DNA from: Rhinolophus ferrumequinum
Lineage: Eukaryota > Chordata > Mammalia > Chiroptera > Rhinolophidae
Assembly: GCF_004115265.2 (NCBI RefSeq)
Contig: NC_046305.1
Span: 28,398,687 to 28,462,686, forward strand
Direction: 5' to 3'
Length of the DNA stretch: 64,000 bases
The stretch's first letter is position 1. Each line of letters opens with the position of its first letter. Below, piece by piece: positions 52,697-64,000 of the stretch. The translations under genes and the position numbers were made by a program. The notes beneath the pieces were generated by a model. That model had not been told where the DNA came from. It did no database searches and was given only the letters and a program-made list of their open reading frames with translations.

Positions 52697-53767
52697 CTGC
52701 AAGGACTTAAAGATTGGCAGAATTAATAGACCCGCGGGATAGGTCGAGACAGCCGGACCAGCAACCGAGGGGGTTGGGTGGCCCTGAGCAAGGCACGAAG
52801 TGCCTCAGTCTCCGCCTCAGCATTATGGGAACAATACATACAACTCTCGCTGCTCCTTTAGCTCACAAAATCGTGAGGATCAAATGGGATAACGTATTCG
52901 AACTGAATAGCACTATGCAAGTTTGATGATTCTTTTCAGGGTAAAGCGGTGCCAGAGATCTTGGCCTTACCATCTCTAAACGGTGTGTGCAGTATTCCAC
53001 AGGCTTCCCTGGACAAGAGGCGAAGCGCCAGCAGGGAGGCAGTTTCCTGAAATCATTAGACTGTGGGCTCCTTGAAGGCAGGCATTTATTCTCCCTCTAC
53101 TGCACCCCCTCCCTGGCTATTGTCAGCTCACTCCCTTAATCACTGTTCTCCACAGTTCAACCTGATGGTCTAACCAGGCTCTTCTGAAGGTCATTCCAAG
53201 ACTGACACACAGAAAATCTTTCCCGTTCCTCTCTCCCTGGACCTCACTCTACCCTCACCCACATGTTCCTCCACTCAGCAAACTTACAAAGGAGAAATGG
53301 AAGTGGTGGAGAGTAAGTGGAAAATCTCCAGTGGGCAAGGATTGAAAATTCTCACACTAGGAAATTCCCATTGCAACCCCTCCCTGAAGACTAACCTGCT
53401 GTAGAATCACCTTATTTTCTCTGGGTTCTTTGCACAGTGGAGACAGCCTGAAATTGGGCCTGAGAACTGGAGGATATGCCATCAACACAGCCGCCTATGG
53501 GTAAAGGAAGCACAAAATTCCTCATGCATTAGGTTTGCATTCCTCTACTATCCTAGTTTTAATGGTATGCAGTAAATCAGATTCAGTGAAGCACTAAGCA
53601 CCCACATTTACCTCCCCCTTTCCTCCGGTTCTTTACCCCCAGCATCTTACCTCTCACTGATTATCCTAACAGCTCCCTCATATGGCCCAAATCTCGCATT
53701 CCAAGGGAAGCCGCCTAAATTTGCCTCAAATTCACATGGAGGGGCACTCTGAGCTGCAATCTGCCCT

Positions 53768-53795
<28 letters not shown>
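53768..53795 (+). repeat. (GA)n microsatellite
   Basis: Pure GA run of 14 units. Confidence 0.9.
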
Positions 53796-53798
<3 letters not shown>

Positions 53799-54096
53799 AG
53801 GGCACTCCCCCAGGCACCCAGGGGCCCCTAGGAGATATGGACCATATAAGGAAAGGTTTAGAAAAAATATTAGAGACTTTTCAACCTTCCTTCTTCCTGG
53901 GAATCATTCTCTCCCGCCTTAAAGGAAATCTGAGCTGGCTGACATATGGGAAGGGAGGAGTGTGACATGAGGACCACAGATGGTCTGGATGTTTGACCAG
54001 GTCCTGGGGAGAAACCACCTGGGTATGTAACCCCAAACCCAATGCTCCAGAATTTAAGTTCTGGGGTGAGGTGCTCTGCAGCCAAACCTTTGGAGG

Positions 54097-54097
<1 letters not shown>

Positions 54098-54133
<36 letters not shown>
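54098..54133 (+). repeat. (GT)n microsatellite
   Basis: Pure GT run of about 17 units. Confidence 0.9.
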
Positions 54134-54134
<1 letters not shown>

Positions 54135-55351
54135 TGGGGTAGGAGAAACCAACAAGAGATGGCTTAGAGCTTAGGGGCACCACCACATTTATTTTCCAGG
54201 AGGAGTCAGGGGACACAGGGTCCAGGAGTCCCAATGCAATGGCAGATTAGGGTCGTCCCCTCCCCCGACAGTGGACCTTCCTTTCCTTTCCTGCAGCCCA
54301 AGATCTCTAAGCATTGATGGGTTCAGAGACCCCACCCATCATGCAGAAAATTACTTGGGTCCCACTTATCTCAGCTTCAGATGTTCTCTTGTATTAGGCA
54401 ATCTGACCCCCAGTCAGTCTCAGGTCATGCAGAAAATTAGCTGGGTCTCACTTATCCAAGCTTCAGTCCCAGATGGGCTTCTAGATGGTCTCTTTTATTA
54501 GGCAATCTGACCCCCAGTCGGCCTGCGGGGACAGACCTCTCTGCTTAGGGGTAGGGAAGGAACCTCAGAGTGGTATCACTCCCAGAACACTTGCTCTCCA
54601 TTGCCCCAGGGGTCTAGGTGAGCCTTACTTTGATTTTGTCCCCTCTCCTGTCTTCTTTAGAGGGGGCTGCATTATTCTCAAGGGGGAAGAAAGGTGTGAA
54701 ATTGTAACCTCTATCCCAGGATCAAAGACTTGATTTCTTCACCTTCCCTCTAAAGAGTCCTGTTCCTCCAGCCTATTCCTCTTTATTTCTTGTGCATGCT
54801 CTAACCCCTTTCCAGAAGACCCCAGTGCCACATTTTCCTGAATCTCCCTTTCTCAGAGTGTGAAGTGCTGGCTAGCAAGGGGGATTATTTTTTTGGAAGG
54901 GAATCTGGTGAAAACTCCCTCAGGACCCAGCCCTCCCAAATCCCCGCTTGCCTTGGAAATAGGGGCCCAAACCCAAGTCCCCCGCAACTCAACTCACAGT
55001 GTGTGGAGAGGAGAGCAGCCAGCAGCAAAGAGCCCTGGGGGTGAGCATCCATGCCCCTGATACCGCCCCCACCCCTGGCCCCCTTGGAGGGTGGGAGCCG
55101 CAGACACCGCTGTTTCTCCTAAATGTGGCAGCAGCTCTGACTAGGACTTGCTATCTGTGTCATCCCTACTTCCCAGGTTCCCCTGCTCCTCTCCTGTTTC
55201 CACAGCAACCAGTCTGGCGACAGCTCTAGAGCATCCCCCTCCCCTCCCCAGTCTTGGGTATTACTAGAGGCTGATCGACATGCTATCGCTATTTTTAGCC
55301 CAATTCCCTCCTCCTGGACAATTCAGAGGTTCACCTCCTCACCCCGTCAGG

Positions 55352-55369
55352 AAAAAAAAAAAAAAAAAA
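55352..55369 (+). repeat. A18 homopolymer
   Basis: Eighteen A residues following CCCCGTCAGG. No SINE body is visible upstream, so it is recorded only as a homopolymer. Confidence 0.9.
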
Positions 55370-56039
55370 GGCCGGCATGCTGGCTCTTTTCTAAGAAGCT
55401 CCTTGCTCTGGGAAAATACAGGCCCTGGTGTGTTTGGGAAGAAGGCATTTGGTTTCCTGGGGATTTAAAGGGCCATCCGGGAGCTGGCAGCTCATCCCTT
55501 CCAACAGGGGCCTCTGGGTACAGGTGTTGCTCTTGGGTCAGGTCCACCATCACAGTCTCCATTTTTGGAGTGGCCACCATGATCCAGAAAGAAGTAGCTA
55601 GAGGGAAAAGAGATCCACCCAAGGAAGGGAAGCAGGTTAATCTTTGTCATTGATTTGTGACATGACCCATAGGAGTCACTTCACTTTCCTTAGCCACAGT
55701 TGTTCCATCTATCATAGGGTGTGGACATATGCAAATAGTGGCCTGCTTCACAGGTGTGCAGCTCAAATGAGGCAATATAAACAGAAGGGCTTTGAAGTGT
55801 ATTTTGTTAATAGCTAAAAGTCTAGAAGCAATCCAAATGTCCAACAGAGAGAAAAGTCTAGGTTAGGGCTTACTAACTATTCATTCAACAAATGTTTATG
55901 GAATCCAAGTGCCAAGCAATGTGGGGGTGGTTATGGAAATGAATGAGTCTCTGCCTGGAGGAGCGCATAGTCTAGTGCAGAGAAAGACACCTAAAGACAT
56001 AATACTGACACTACTGCTAACCATTTGTTGATCATCAGC

Positions 56040-56215
56040 TATGAAGGTGACAACACCTCATTTAAAAACCCTGTAAGATACCATATGAAATAGGTGTTAT
56101 TTTCTTCATTTATAGACGAGAACACTAAACTGAAAAAGGTGATTTACCACAGAGTCTGGATAATGGCAGAGATAGTCAAACTCACACATCTTTGGCACTC
56201 CTCCATGCTGTTTTC
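56040..56215 (-). repeat. Antisense MIR fragment
   Basis: CACCTCATTTAAAAACCCTG, ATAGGTGTTATTTTCTTCAT and TAGACGAGAACACTAAACTG follow the MIR reverse order. Confidence 0.6.
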
Positions 56216-56919
56216 ACAATTACACTGCCTCAGTAATGTAATATCTGTGGCGTAGCAATATAATCAGTTACTATGTTCATATATGTCATTGTGCATGTAG
56301 GCACACTGTTACATAGAAAAGCAGAACATAAAAATATTCATATAAATTGATCATGAATTTATAGAAATAGCTGTAGGAACACTAATAAAAACCAGGGAAA
56401 AATTTGGAAAAATGGAAATACTTCAATGCTCATTTTCTTGAGGGAAATAATTAAAAGCAGAGAGTGGTATACAAATGCCAGGTGTTGTTATTACCAGTAT
56501 TATTATATCCAAGATATTGATCTGTTTCTCTCCAGATTCCTTAACCCTTTTGCCGCGATGGTTGGATATATTGGAATGAATATTTCCAGAAAGGAAGTTT
56601 AGGAAAGCAGATGTACATTTTTCTATATTTTTGTGTTTTTCAAGAATGAATAACAATAGGAAATTTTTATACATAAAAATAATCTCATTTATGTACAAAG
56701 CACCTCAAATTGTTATTATTAACTGCATAAAATAGTCAAAATATCAACTTTTTGTTTTTTTGTGAATTTCTGACACATTTTGGAAAAAAAACTTGAAATC
56801 AACACTGCAAAAGAGTTAGAGTTGGAACAAGAAGGTATGTGCTAAAAGAGCAGGAAGAGATAGAAATGGACACTGGAGGGTTAGCAGTTTCTGAAATGAA
56901 CTGGCAGGTTGGGAAAGGT

Positions 56920-57128
56920 AGTACTGAATAATATAGTCTCTGGAGGCAGTGACCTGGGTTCAAATCCCAATTCTGTCTACTACCAGCTGGGTAACTTTGA
57001 GCAAGTTACTTCTCTAAACAGTTTCTTCACCTAAGAATTGAGAATAAGCATATTATCCAACTCTTGGGGTTGTTATGAGGATTACAGTGAGGCAATGCCT
57101 GGCACATTGTAAGTACTCAGTAAAGCTC
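56920..57128 (+). repeat. MIR SINE
   Basis: Sense MIR: TCTGGAGGCAGTGACCTGGG, TTCAAATCCCAATTCTGTC, TAACTTTGAGCAAGTTACTT, GGGGTTGTTATGAGGATTAC and CAATGCCTGGCACATTGTAA. Confidence 0.8.
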
Positions 57129-57129
57129 C

Positions 57130-57250
57130 CTACGTCTTCCCCCTCCCTCTCCCCTTTCTCCTCCTCTTTCTCCTCCTCCTGCTCCCTCTCTTTTTATTCC
57201 CCTCCCGCCTCCTCCTCCCCCTCCTCTCCTCTTTCTCCTCCTCCTCACAG
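57130..57250 (+). repeat. CTC/CCT pyrimidine-rich tract
   Basis: A near-pure polypyrimidine stretch of CTCCTC, CCCTCT and TTTCTC units; its complement is GAGGAGG-rich. Confidence 0.85.
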
Positions 57251-59609
57251 AGATTCCCTACCAAGCCTGTCCTTCCTTCCTTTGTTCTGGTGCCATCCAG
57301 CGAGACCTGTAGGGGGCACTCCTGATACACTGCCTTCCTCTCCCCAGCCCTCTTGCCCCTGTTTCTTGTTCCAAGTGGAAATATCGAGTTTTCAGGCGAG
57401 ATTGGCATCAAGAGGGCTGTTAAAGCCCCAGTCAACACCCCTGTCTCTTGGGCCTGGCCCTGTCACCAGAGCCTTGGAACTGCTAGCCTGCCCCTTTCTG
57501 TCCTGCCAAGCGGCTCCTCACGTTGGTTCTACTGTGCCAGGAGCTCCCAGAGAAGAAACCAAACTCCTGGGCAAGAACGCATTTGCATAGAACTGGCCCC
57601 ATTTCCTGGAGGGGGATATCACAGGGCTGCCAGGGCCTTGCAGAAGTTGGATCAACCAGCCCCTCGCCTCAGTTCGGGCTGCCCTGAGCCTAGCCTTGCT
57701 GACAAGGAGAGAGGCTACCAGCCCTTCCCCTGATTTACTGATCCTGCAGGTCCTGGACTTTACCTGGTATCTAACCTCAATTCCTATTTATCATTGAGCT
57801 TGAACCGAGTGAGAGAAAAAAGTTTTGCTGGGTACGAGGACACTAAAAAATGGGCATGATCCCAGCTTTCAGATATTATAAGATAAAGAAAGCAACTTTA
57901 CAAGTTGTGATGATGGGAGATTGGGTATGGAACTAGAGAATATTGAGAGCAGGAGAGGCACAGCTGGGGCCACATTGCTGGTCTATGAAGAATCTTGGTA
58001 TGAACCTCTCTGGACAGATGTGTTCCTTCTGGCATGTACCTTGGAGAGCAAGTGGTACTTTTGGATAATAACAATAATAATAATAAAAGGGGAATCCCTC
58101 CAGTAGGCACAGCTCTGAGCCACAGTACAAGAATTGGTAAGCTGAATGCAGTTCAGTTCTCAACTTGACCCCTCAGCAGATGCCTTTGTGCACGTACAAC
58201 TGTATGTGGCAGCCCCAGGAGCAACCAATGTGGAAAGGTTTCCTTGAGAAAGATCATGAGACTTCTTGAGTAAAAGCTTGGAGGTGGGAGAGGAAACATG
58301 ATGGGGAAAACAGGAGACGGTTGAGGTTATGAGCTTAATGGAGCAGGGAGGCCGATCTGGTAGATTATAACAATTTCAATAAATTCAAGGGAGATGGGAC
58401 CCTTGAAAACGCTGAGCAGAGGGGGGATATGTTTGAAGCAGTGGATGGGCTGGAGATTAAAGTGAAATGGGAGGAGCAGAAGACAACTCCAAGACAGATG
58501 GAGCCCCTGAGCCCCTGAGGCTGAGGGACTTGATGGCTTTCTGGCTGTTTTCAGCAGAGCTAGAGGATGAGAAGATTTCTCATACATGGATCTATCTTAC
58601 TTTATGGGATGGCGTGGAGGTAGACCAGGATTTAAGTCATGGCACTCAGAGATGGTCCAGAATTAGGCCTTACTTTACAGGTAAGGGATGAGTCTCAAGA
58701 GAATAGAAAGGTCTAAGACTTAGGTCTCCTGGATCCTGGTCCCTGATTGTTTATTTCCTCTTTCCTTCCTCCTACTATGGTGCATTGTGTATTAATGGAA
58801 TTTTATCATTGGACTCACTTGGAAAGGCACTAGTTGAAGAAATCCTGAAAAGAATCCTTTAGTAATGTGATTAAGCATGCCCTAAGTTGTGTCTTATAAA
58901 TGTGAGTTTGTGTAAATCACATTTATTGAAAGTAGGTGGTATACCTAATTAATGATCTTTAGCGACTGTGGGGGATATATAGCTTAGCCCCTCTATTGGA
59001 TTTCTTCTCTGCGGTTTGAATCATCCAGCTATCAGGTGCTCCACTACATGGATATTGTTAAGGCTTGTGGGACCTGTACACTAAAATGTCACTTGGAATC
59101 CTGTAGTGAGCATTGTCAGTGTCTCTATTCTTTCCAGAAACTTCTCTGAAGTGTTGCCTGTTCTGAGCCTCAGCATGCTTCCTGCCCCAACACTTACCTC
59201 GTCCCTTCTGTCCACACCTGCTTTTCCCAGCAGAAGCCCCTCATACGTACTACTGCCCACCTGTGGATTCTCCTTCCAGAACAGATTACTCGTCCCTGCT
59301 CTCCTCCCCTGTGCTCTAAGGGAACCCTGCCCCATTATGAACAAGGTGAAAGAAGAGATGAGGCCAATGTCGGAAGGAGTGAGTCTGAAAGCAACAATCA
59401 AGAATAAGAAAGATACAACTTGCTAACCTGAGAGAAGAGAGGGAGGTCCTCAAAGAAAGATAGTTCCCCTATCTGCCATTTTGTATGGTAGGCACTGGAC
59501 ATCACAATACTGGCAAATTTTTCATACCCACATGAGCTCATGTTGATAATGAAGATTATGTTTAAACCATGTATATTCACTCTAGTATTACCCTGAGACA
59601 TGCTTTGCA

Positions 59610-59720
59610 GCCAAACACATGTGGATTCAAGTCCCAAATCTAACACTTTCTAGCTATGTTACCATAGATAAGCCACTTACCCTCGCTGAACCTCAGTTTT
59701 CCCATCTCAAGCAATATATC
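59610..59720 (+). repeat. MIR SINE fragment
   Basis: GGATTCAAGTCCCAAATCTA, CTAGCTATGTTACCATAGAT and GAACCTCAGTTTTCCCATCT, sense MIR. Confidence 0.65.
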
Positions 59721-60584
59721 TACTTTGCATAGTCAACACACAAATACTAATTTCCTAAGCCCTTTATCACTGATTGTCTATTGGGATCCTAGTGACTATT
59801 CTAGGACTTCTCTTTTGTAGAAAGACCCAAAAATTAAAAACTGACATTTGATATTACAAAGCAATATACATGATGGATATATGTATATATGTTATAAAAT
59901 GTAATTTGAGAACAAAAACTCAATTTAAATCACTCTTAAAATTAGAAAACTACAGTGCCATTCAAGCTATCTGTCTACTTTTCCATAATCTCTCACTCGT
60001 GCAGTTCTAGAATGTCTAAATTCTAATTGCCCAGTACCACCCCTGAGTTTTACTAAGTGACTCTTATGCTCTACAGAAAAAGTAAAGACTTTTTGGAAGA
60101 AACATCTTCAGAGACTTCTTCACCACAAGGTATCTTTTTCTGCTCCTGTCCTACCCTCTCAGAAGAGTACCCGAAGGAGTTTGGACTGTGATCAGTAAGC
60201 AAGAGGCAACTATTTGGGGTTTTGATACAAGGGCAAGGGACTGACATAATGAATACAGGTTGCCTCTCCCTTTGAGACTAGAGACAAGGGTGAAAGGCGT
60301 GTCAGATTCCTGGGCTGCTAGCAATCTTCCTGATCCTGGTAGTAATCTGGGTAGTAATCTGATGGTGTCCTGGACCGCAGCCATGATGATGAGATCAAGA
60401 GGAAGAGGGCAGAATTTAGGAGATTTAGAAAGTAGATGCATTGATTAAATAAAGGAGATGAGGTGAGGAAGAATGAAGAATCTACTCCAACTGCTGCCAT
60501 GTTTCCCTTGATTCAAAACATTTTGTTTACCTCCTGATTAATCTTTCCAAAATTCTACTATGGCTTCGCCCCCCCTTCCCTTCC

Positions 60585-61200
60585 CCCCACCACTCAAGAA
60601 CCTGTAATGGCTCTCCATTGCCTTCAGAAGCTCAGAACTGACCATGAACTAGCACAGCTCTATATACTCCAGGTATTCCTCCCAAGGCACTCTGCCTATG
60701 GTGCCTGACCAGTAACCCAGTAGGTGCTATTTGAAATGTACATTTACCCATCATATGGCTTTTAGAGGCTGAACTAAGCTAAAATTTCAAGTTTCCTTGC
60801 TTTTTTTCCAAGATGTATATCAACTCAATATGGTAATACTGGTTACTGATTAGTAAATATCTATGATGAACACAAAAGGGAAAATAATTATTTTCTCCCT
60901 TAGTAAATGCCAAGGGTGGAAGATTGTGAATAAAAACCTCTCAGAACATGCATTCAGATGATAATGTAATCCTTGGTGATGAAAAGGTTGAGAACCACCA
61001 CCCTGTCCTCAAGTCCAATCTACCAGCTTGCTGCAGTTGCCCACACAGACTTGTATTTTCATGGCCCCCCAGGACTTTGTGAATGCAGTTCCCTCTGCCT
61101 TAAATGCCCTCCCCACCATCCCTCAGTACCTAAGTCTTCCGCATTCTTTAGAGCCCTTATCAGATGTCACCTGTGTCCTCCACATCTGCCAGGACCCCCC
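60585..61200 (+). repeat. L2 LINE fragments split by another old repeat
   Basis: L2 pieces at about 60585-60715 (GTAATGGCTCTCCATTGCCT) and about 61005-61200 (TGCCTTAAATGCCCTCCCCA, AGAGCCCTTATCAGATGTCA). The middle, ending GATGAAAAGGTTGAGAACCACC, looks like a MER/hAT-type insertion. Confidence 0.6.
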
Positions 61201-61479
61201 TAAGTACAGTGATCTTTCCCGGTTCTGCAGCCTCCAGCGCTCCGTCTTTCCTTCCAGACCCAGAGCTACATCTCGCATCCAGGATCTCACCCAGTACTTA
61301 GGGAACGGTGAATAACATGGAAATTGTGCTGAACAAAATAATCCTGTAACCCTCGGAGCCCAGCCCCAGTCCGCCCCCACTGGGCTGCCCTGAATGCATT
61401 TCGACAGTAGCTCTGCCCAGGCTGTCCCCCACCGGTTCCCGCTCTGTTCCCCACTCTGACATGACCGCCTCCTTCTTCC

Positions 61480-61991
61480 TTCTCTTTTCCCTGTCATCTT
61501 GCCAGCGCAGCTTCTATCGCTTCACGGATCGTCTCTTCGTCTCTCTTTCCCGCGAGCCTGTCTGGGTCTCTGTCTTCGCGTGTTGCGCTCTGCCCCGGGT
61601 CTCCTGTCTGGGCTCCGCTCCGGAGCCCCCTACGCCCCACCCTGTCTGAGTTTCTCCAATCCCTACAGCGCGGGCTCGCGCTCCACGCTCCCATAGGTCG
61701 AACCCCCCCACCCCCAACACACACACCGCCCTGCCCTCCCGGCCCCCCTCCCGGCCCTCCATTCACACAAAGTTTGGCTCCAGAGCTGAGGAGGGAGGGG
61801 GCGGCCCGGCCCGGCCCAGCTCTGCCCCCAGCCGGCCCGACCCCGGCTCCGGCCCCGGGACTAGCCCTTATCTGATCCCAGCTCCTGTTTAAGAGTCCTG
61901 GCCCTGCCCGTCGCGCAGCTCCGTTCCTCACTCCGGCCCGTCTCTGCGTGTCCCGCTGCCCATCCGAGGGGCCACTCCACGCGGACCCAAG
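61480..61991 (+). promoter_or_regulatory. KCNJ10: KCNJ10 CpG-rich promoter
   Basis: CpG-dense DNA with GC boxes and a repeated GGCCC block near 61800-61820, and a weak TATA-like TTTAAGAG at 61888-61895, immediately upstream of the presumed exon 1. Identity rests on gene order beside KCNJ9 and on the exon-like structure downstream. Confidence 0.65.
61918..61991 (+). other. KCNJ10: Probable KCNJ10 non-coding exon 1 (Kir4.1)
   Basis: KCNJ10 encodes Kir4.1, the main glial inward rectifier responsible for K+ siphoning; its coding sequence is in one exon far downstream, off this window. A CpG-island segment ends GGACCCAAG with a consensus donor GTAAGC at 61992, in the position and orientation expected from the conserved order KCNJ10-KCNJ9-IGSF8-ATP1A2. 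The exon start is approximate, placed about 25-30 bp after the TATA-like element. Confidence 0.6.
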
Positions 61992-64000
61992 GTAAGCTCC
62001 TGGCCCTGATGAGGGAGTTGCTGCCGCCCCGGCCGGAGTCCTGTCCAACTTACTCTCCAGGATTTGGTTCGGAGCCCCAAACCCCAAGGTCCCTACCCTG
62101 CCGGGCCTCCGTGGTATGGCCCTATTTCCTAACCTCCCGCCTTAGGCGGCCCCACACTGACCTTCCTGGGAAGGGCTCCCCAAGAAGGTAACTTTACCCA
62201 AGCTGGTCACCACAGTCCTTTAGACTAAGGAAGGGGCTTTTCTGATGCTCCTTCCCACTGGGAAGACCTGCAGTTGCATCACAGCTCCTCCAACAAATAC
62301 AGTGGCCACCACCCTATAACCATGCATCCCCACACTGGCACTCCAGACAGTGCCCCCTCTGCCAGGATCATCAGGTTACTTCCACTCCCACAATTAACCC
62401 CTGCCCCTTTCCCCATACAGGGACACTCACATAATGACACCCACTGATCACTAGTTCACACCTGGGAAGACAAACACATATAGCTTAGATTAGGGATCCT
62501 AAGTAGCCTGTTGTGCCTGGGACCCCTATTCACCCAGTCTCTTCCCTCCATTCTGACTTACCTTCTACTTCAAGACACTCCTCCCCATTACTACTCCTCT
62601 CCCCCAGATGTTTCACACTGAGATCCCCAGGAAGGAAGCAGCAGGGTCCCTGCTAGGGGAAGAAGGGTAGATTGGACTCTAATATTCACCTTCAGATGGA
62701 GATGCCCTTTTCATCCCACCCCTTCTCTCCATCAGGAACTAACTAAGGACACCTGTGTTCAGAAAGAAGAGAGGGTTGGAACTTCCTGATTTGGGGGAGG
62801 AGAGCTGAACCCCAGGATGGATAGAAAGACAAAACTGGACAAAAGTGGGAATAGGGCCTCTATTATCTTGAGATTTCATTCCTGTTAATGAAGTACCCCA
62901 GGCAGAGTAAGGCAAATGGGGTAGTGGGGATGCTGAAGAAGCCAGTAAAAATTTGCACCCAAAGGAGGCCAAGGCTTAAAGCCTGATCATGTTGCTTATC
63001 ATAAGAATTCTGGCTAAAGATTTTTGACCAGTCTATCTTGGTTGTAGGGTTTGAATTTTTTCCGTACCAGGACTGCTTTACGCAATTCTGGATGGGAGAG
63101 AGATGAAAATGGGAGATTTGGTATCTTTATTGTGAGGAGTGCCACTTGCTTAGGGGTGCTAAGGAGGGCCTGGAGCGGGTTTCAAAAGATAAGCCTGAGG
63201 AAGGGCCAGCAGCCACCACTGGGTTCCATTAAGTTTCATCTTCAAACCCTCACTCTAATCTCCAAGAATTTCTGAACCTGTTCCTGGCATGATGGAAGGC
63301 ACCATCCTGTGCTGAGGAGTAGGGCTTGTTAATTCCTCAGAGTATAGGCTGGGTATGGGGGACCAAGTGTAGAAGGAAGCAGATCTCCTGGCTCATAGCT
63401 AGTTTTTCAGGGAGGAGGAAATGAAGGAAGAGGGGGAGGGAAGATGCCATGCTTGGCAGAGGGACCAGGGCTGGTCTGCAGAGGCAATAGGCATGGCCCA
63501 GGCAGTGCCAACTTATTCCCCCCCCTCCAAGTCCTTTGGTGGTGGTGGCAAGGGAGGGAGAGAGGGGGTGTTGGGGGGTGATCTGGGCCAGTCCAGCCTC
63601 CCAAAGCCTTTGCCAACCTGGATCCTGAAAGGAGCTGCTGTTTTCTGAGCCATCCCCCCAGCCCCCACCCGGAGCCTGAGCAGCCAACTTGTCTCAGTGG
63701 ATATCAAATGGCAGTGATTCCACTGTGTTTGTGTATGGGTTGGGGGGGGGAGGGTTATGGTCCCATTCCTGTGGTTCTAATGCAGAATCCCACTGCTGCC
63801 CCCTACCCTAAGGAAGAAAAAGTCTCTCCCCAATATGCGCCCCCACATGCAGTCTATTGACACATGTTTGTGTGGAAGAATTCATTGTCTGCCCTCTGGC
63901 GTCCCACACCTACTCCCTGTGCCTCATTGAACAGCACCTGTGCCCCATACCTGCACCTCTATGCATGAGCTCATTTATAGCTCCAGCTTGGTTGGCTTGG
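61992..64000 (+). other. KCNJ10: KCNJ10 intron 1 (start)
   Basis: Presumed beginning of the long KCNJ10 first intron, running off the right edge. Mostly unique-looking sequence with a G-run near 63740. No coding exon or clear repeat recognised. Confidence 0.55.

Larger units (their letters stand above)
51730..52720. promoter_or_regulatory. KCNJ9: CpG island over KCNJ9 first coding exon
   Basis: High GC and frequent CpG across the coding exon and its 5' flank; an intragenic CpG island typical of Kir3 genes. Promoter function is not shown. Confidence 0.6.
52721..61460. other. KCNJ9-KCNJ10 intergenic region
   Basis: Divergent promoter interval. It contains microsatellites (53768, 54098, 55352, 57130-57250), MIR and L2 fragments and mostly A/T-rich sequence from 55.6 to 61 kb. 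The KCNJ9 non-coding exon 1 should lie here, but I could not place it. No coding gene recognised. Confidence 0.65.

Noticed and set aside
57075-57733. Frames near 57.1-57.7 kb
   Set aside because: They start in a MIR and a polypyrimidine tract. Ser/Pro composition and lack of homology argue against a gene.

Overview
The window is vertebrate, clearly mammalian, nuclear DNA. It carries multi-exon genes with GT-AG introns, abundant old mammalian repeats (MIR, L2, L3/CR1, MER5), CpG-rich promoters and many microsatellites. Gene content and order match the human 1q23.2 potassium-homeostasis cluster read in reverse orientation: ATP1A2 (minus), IGSF8 (plus), KCNJ9 (minus), KCNJ10 (plus). Comparatively young-looking DNA transposons are present: mariner-like MITEs with TA duplications, a hAT element with a perfect 8-bp duplication and an internally deleted mariner. 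There are also no obvious lineage-specific young SINEs. This suggests a bat, possibly a rhinolophoid, but that is an inference from repeat recollection, not proof.

Layout. 1-21.4 kb: ATP1A2, the Na,K-ATPase alpha-2 subunit, minus strand. Exons 1-20 of 23 are present, coding 946 complete residues; the last three exons lie off the left edge. Every exon boundary has GT/AG signals and the phases sum correctly. Intron 1 (5 kb) holds a MEF2/E-box cluster, a mariner relic, an L1 3' piece and an odd CTGTTCG palindrome cluster. 21.4-35.5 kb: intergenic, with old repeats and microsatellites, a mariner-type MITE about 400 bp upstream of the ATP1A2 start, a 212-bp hAT element, a probable LTR, and a second MITE that received a solo LTR. 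35.5-42.8 kb: IGSF8 (EWI-2), complete, six coding exons, 610 residues. A 77-bp tandem duplication copies the final-intron acceptor and the start of the last coding exon. 42.8-48.8 kb: tail-to-tail region with KCNJ9. The likely KCNJ9 3' UTR contains a long-TIR DNA transposon and a 2-kb non-autonomous LTR element. 48.8-52.7 kb: KCNJ9 (GIRK3), minus strand, two coding exons, 394 residues, with an L3/CR1 fossil in the intron between them. 52.7-61.8 kb: intergenic, including any KCNJ9 non-coding first exon. 61.9 kb to end: CpG-rich promoter, probable non-coding exon 1 and start of the long first intron of KCNJ10 (Kir4.1).

Functionally, ATP1A2 and KCNJ10 are the principal astrocyte potassium-clearance pump and channel. 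KCNJ9 is a neuronal G-protein-gated inward rectifier subunit, and IGSF8 is a tetraspanin (CD9/CD81) partner. No tRNA, rRNA, CRISPR or prokaryotic feature was seen.
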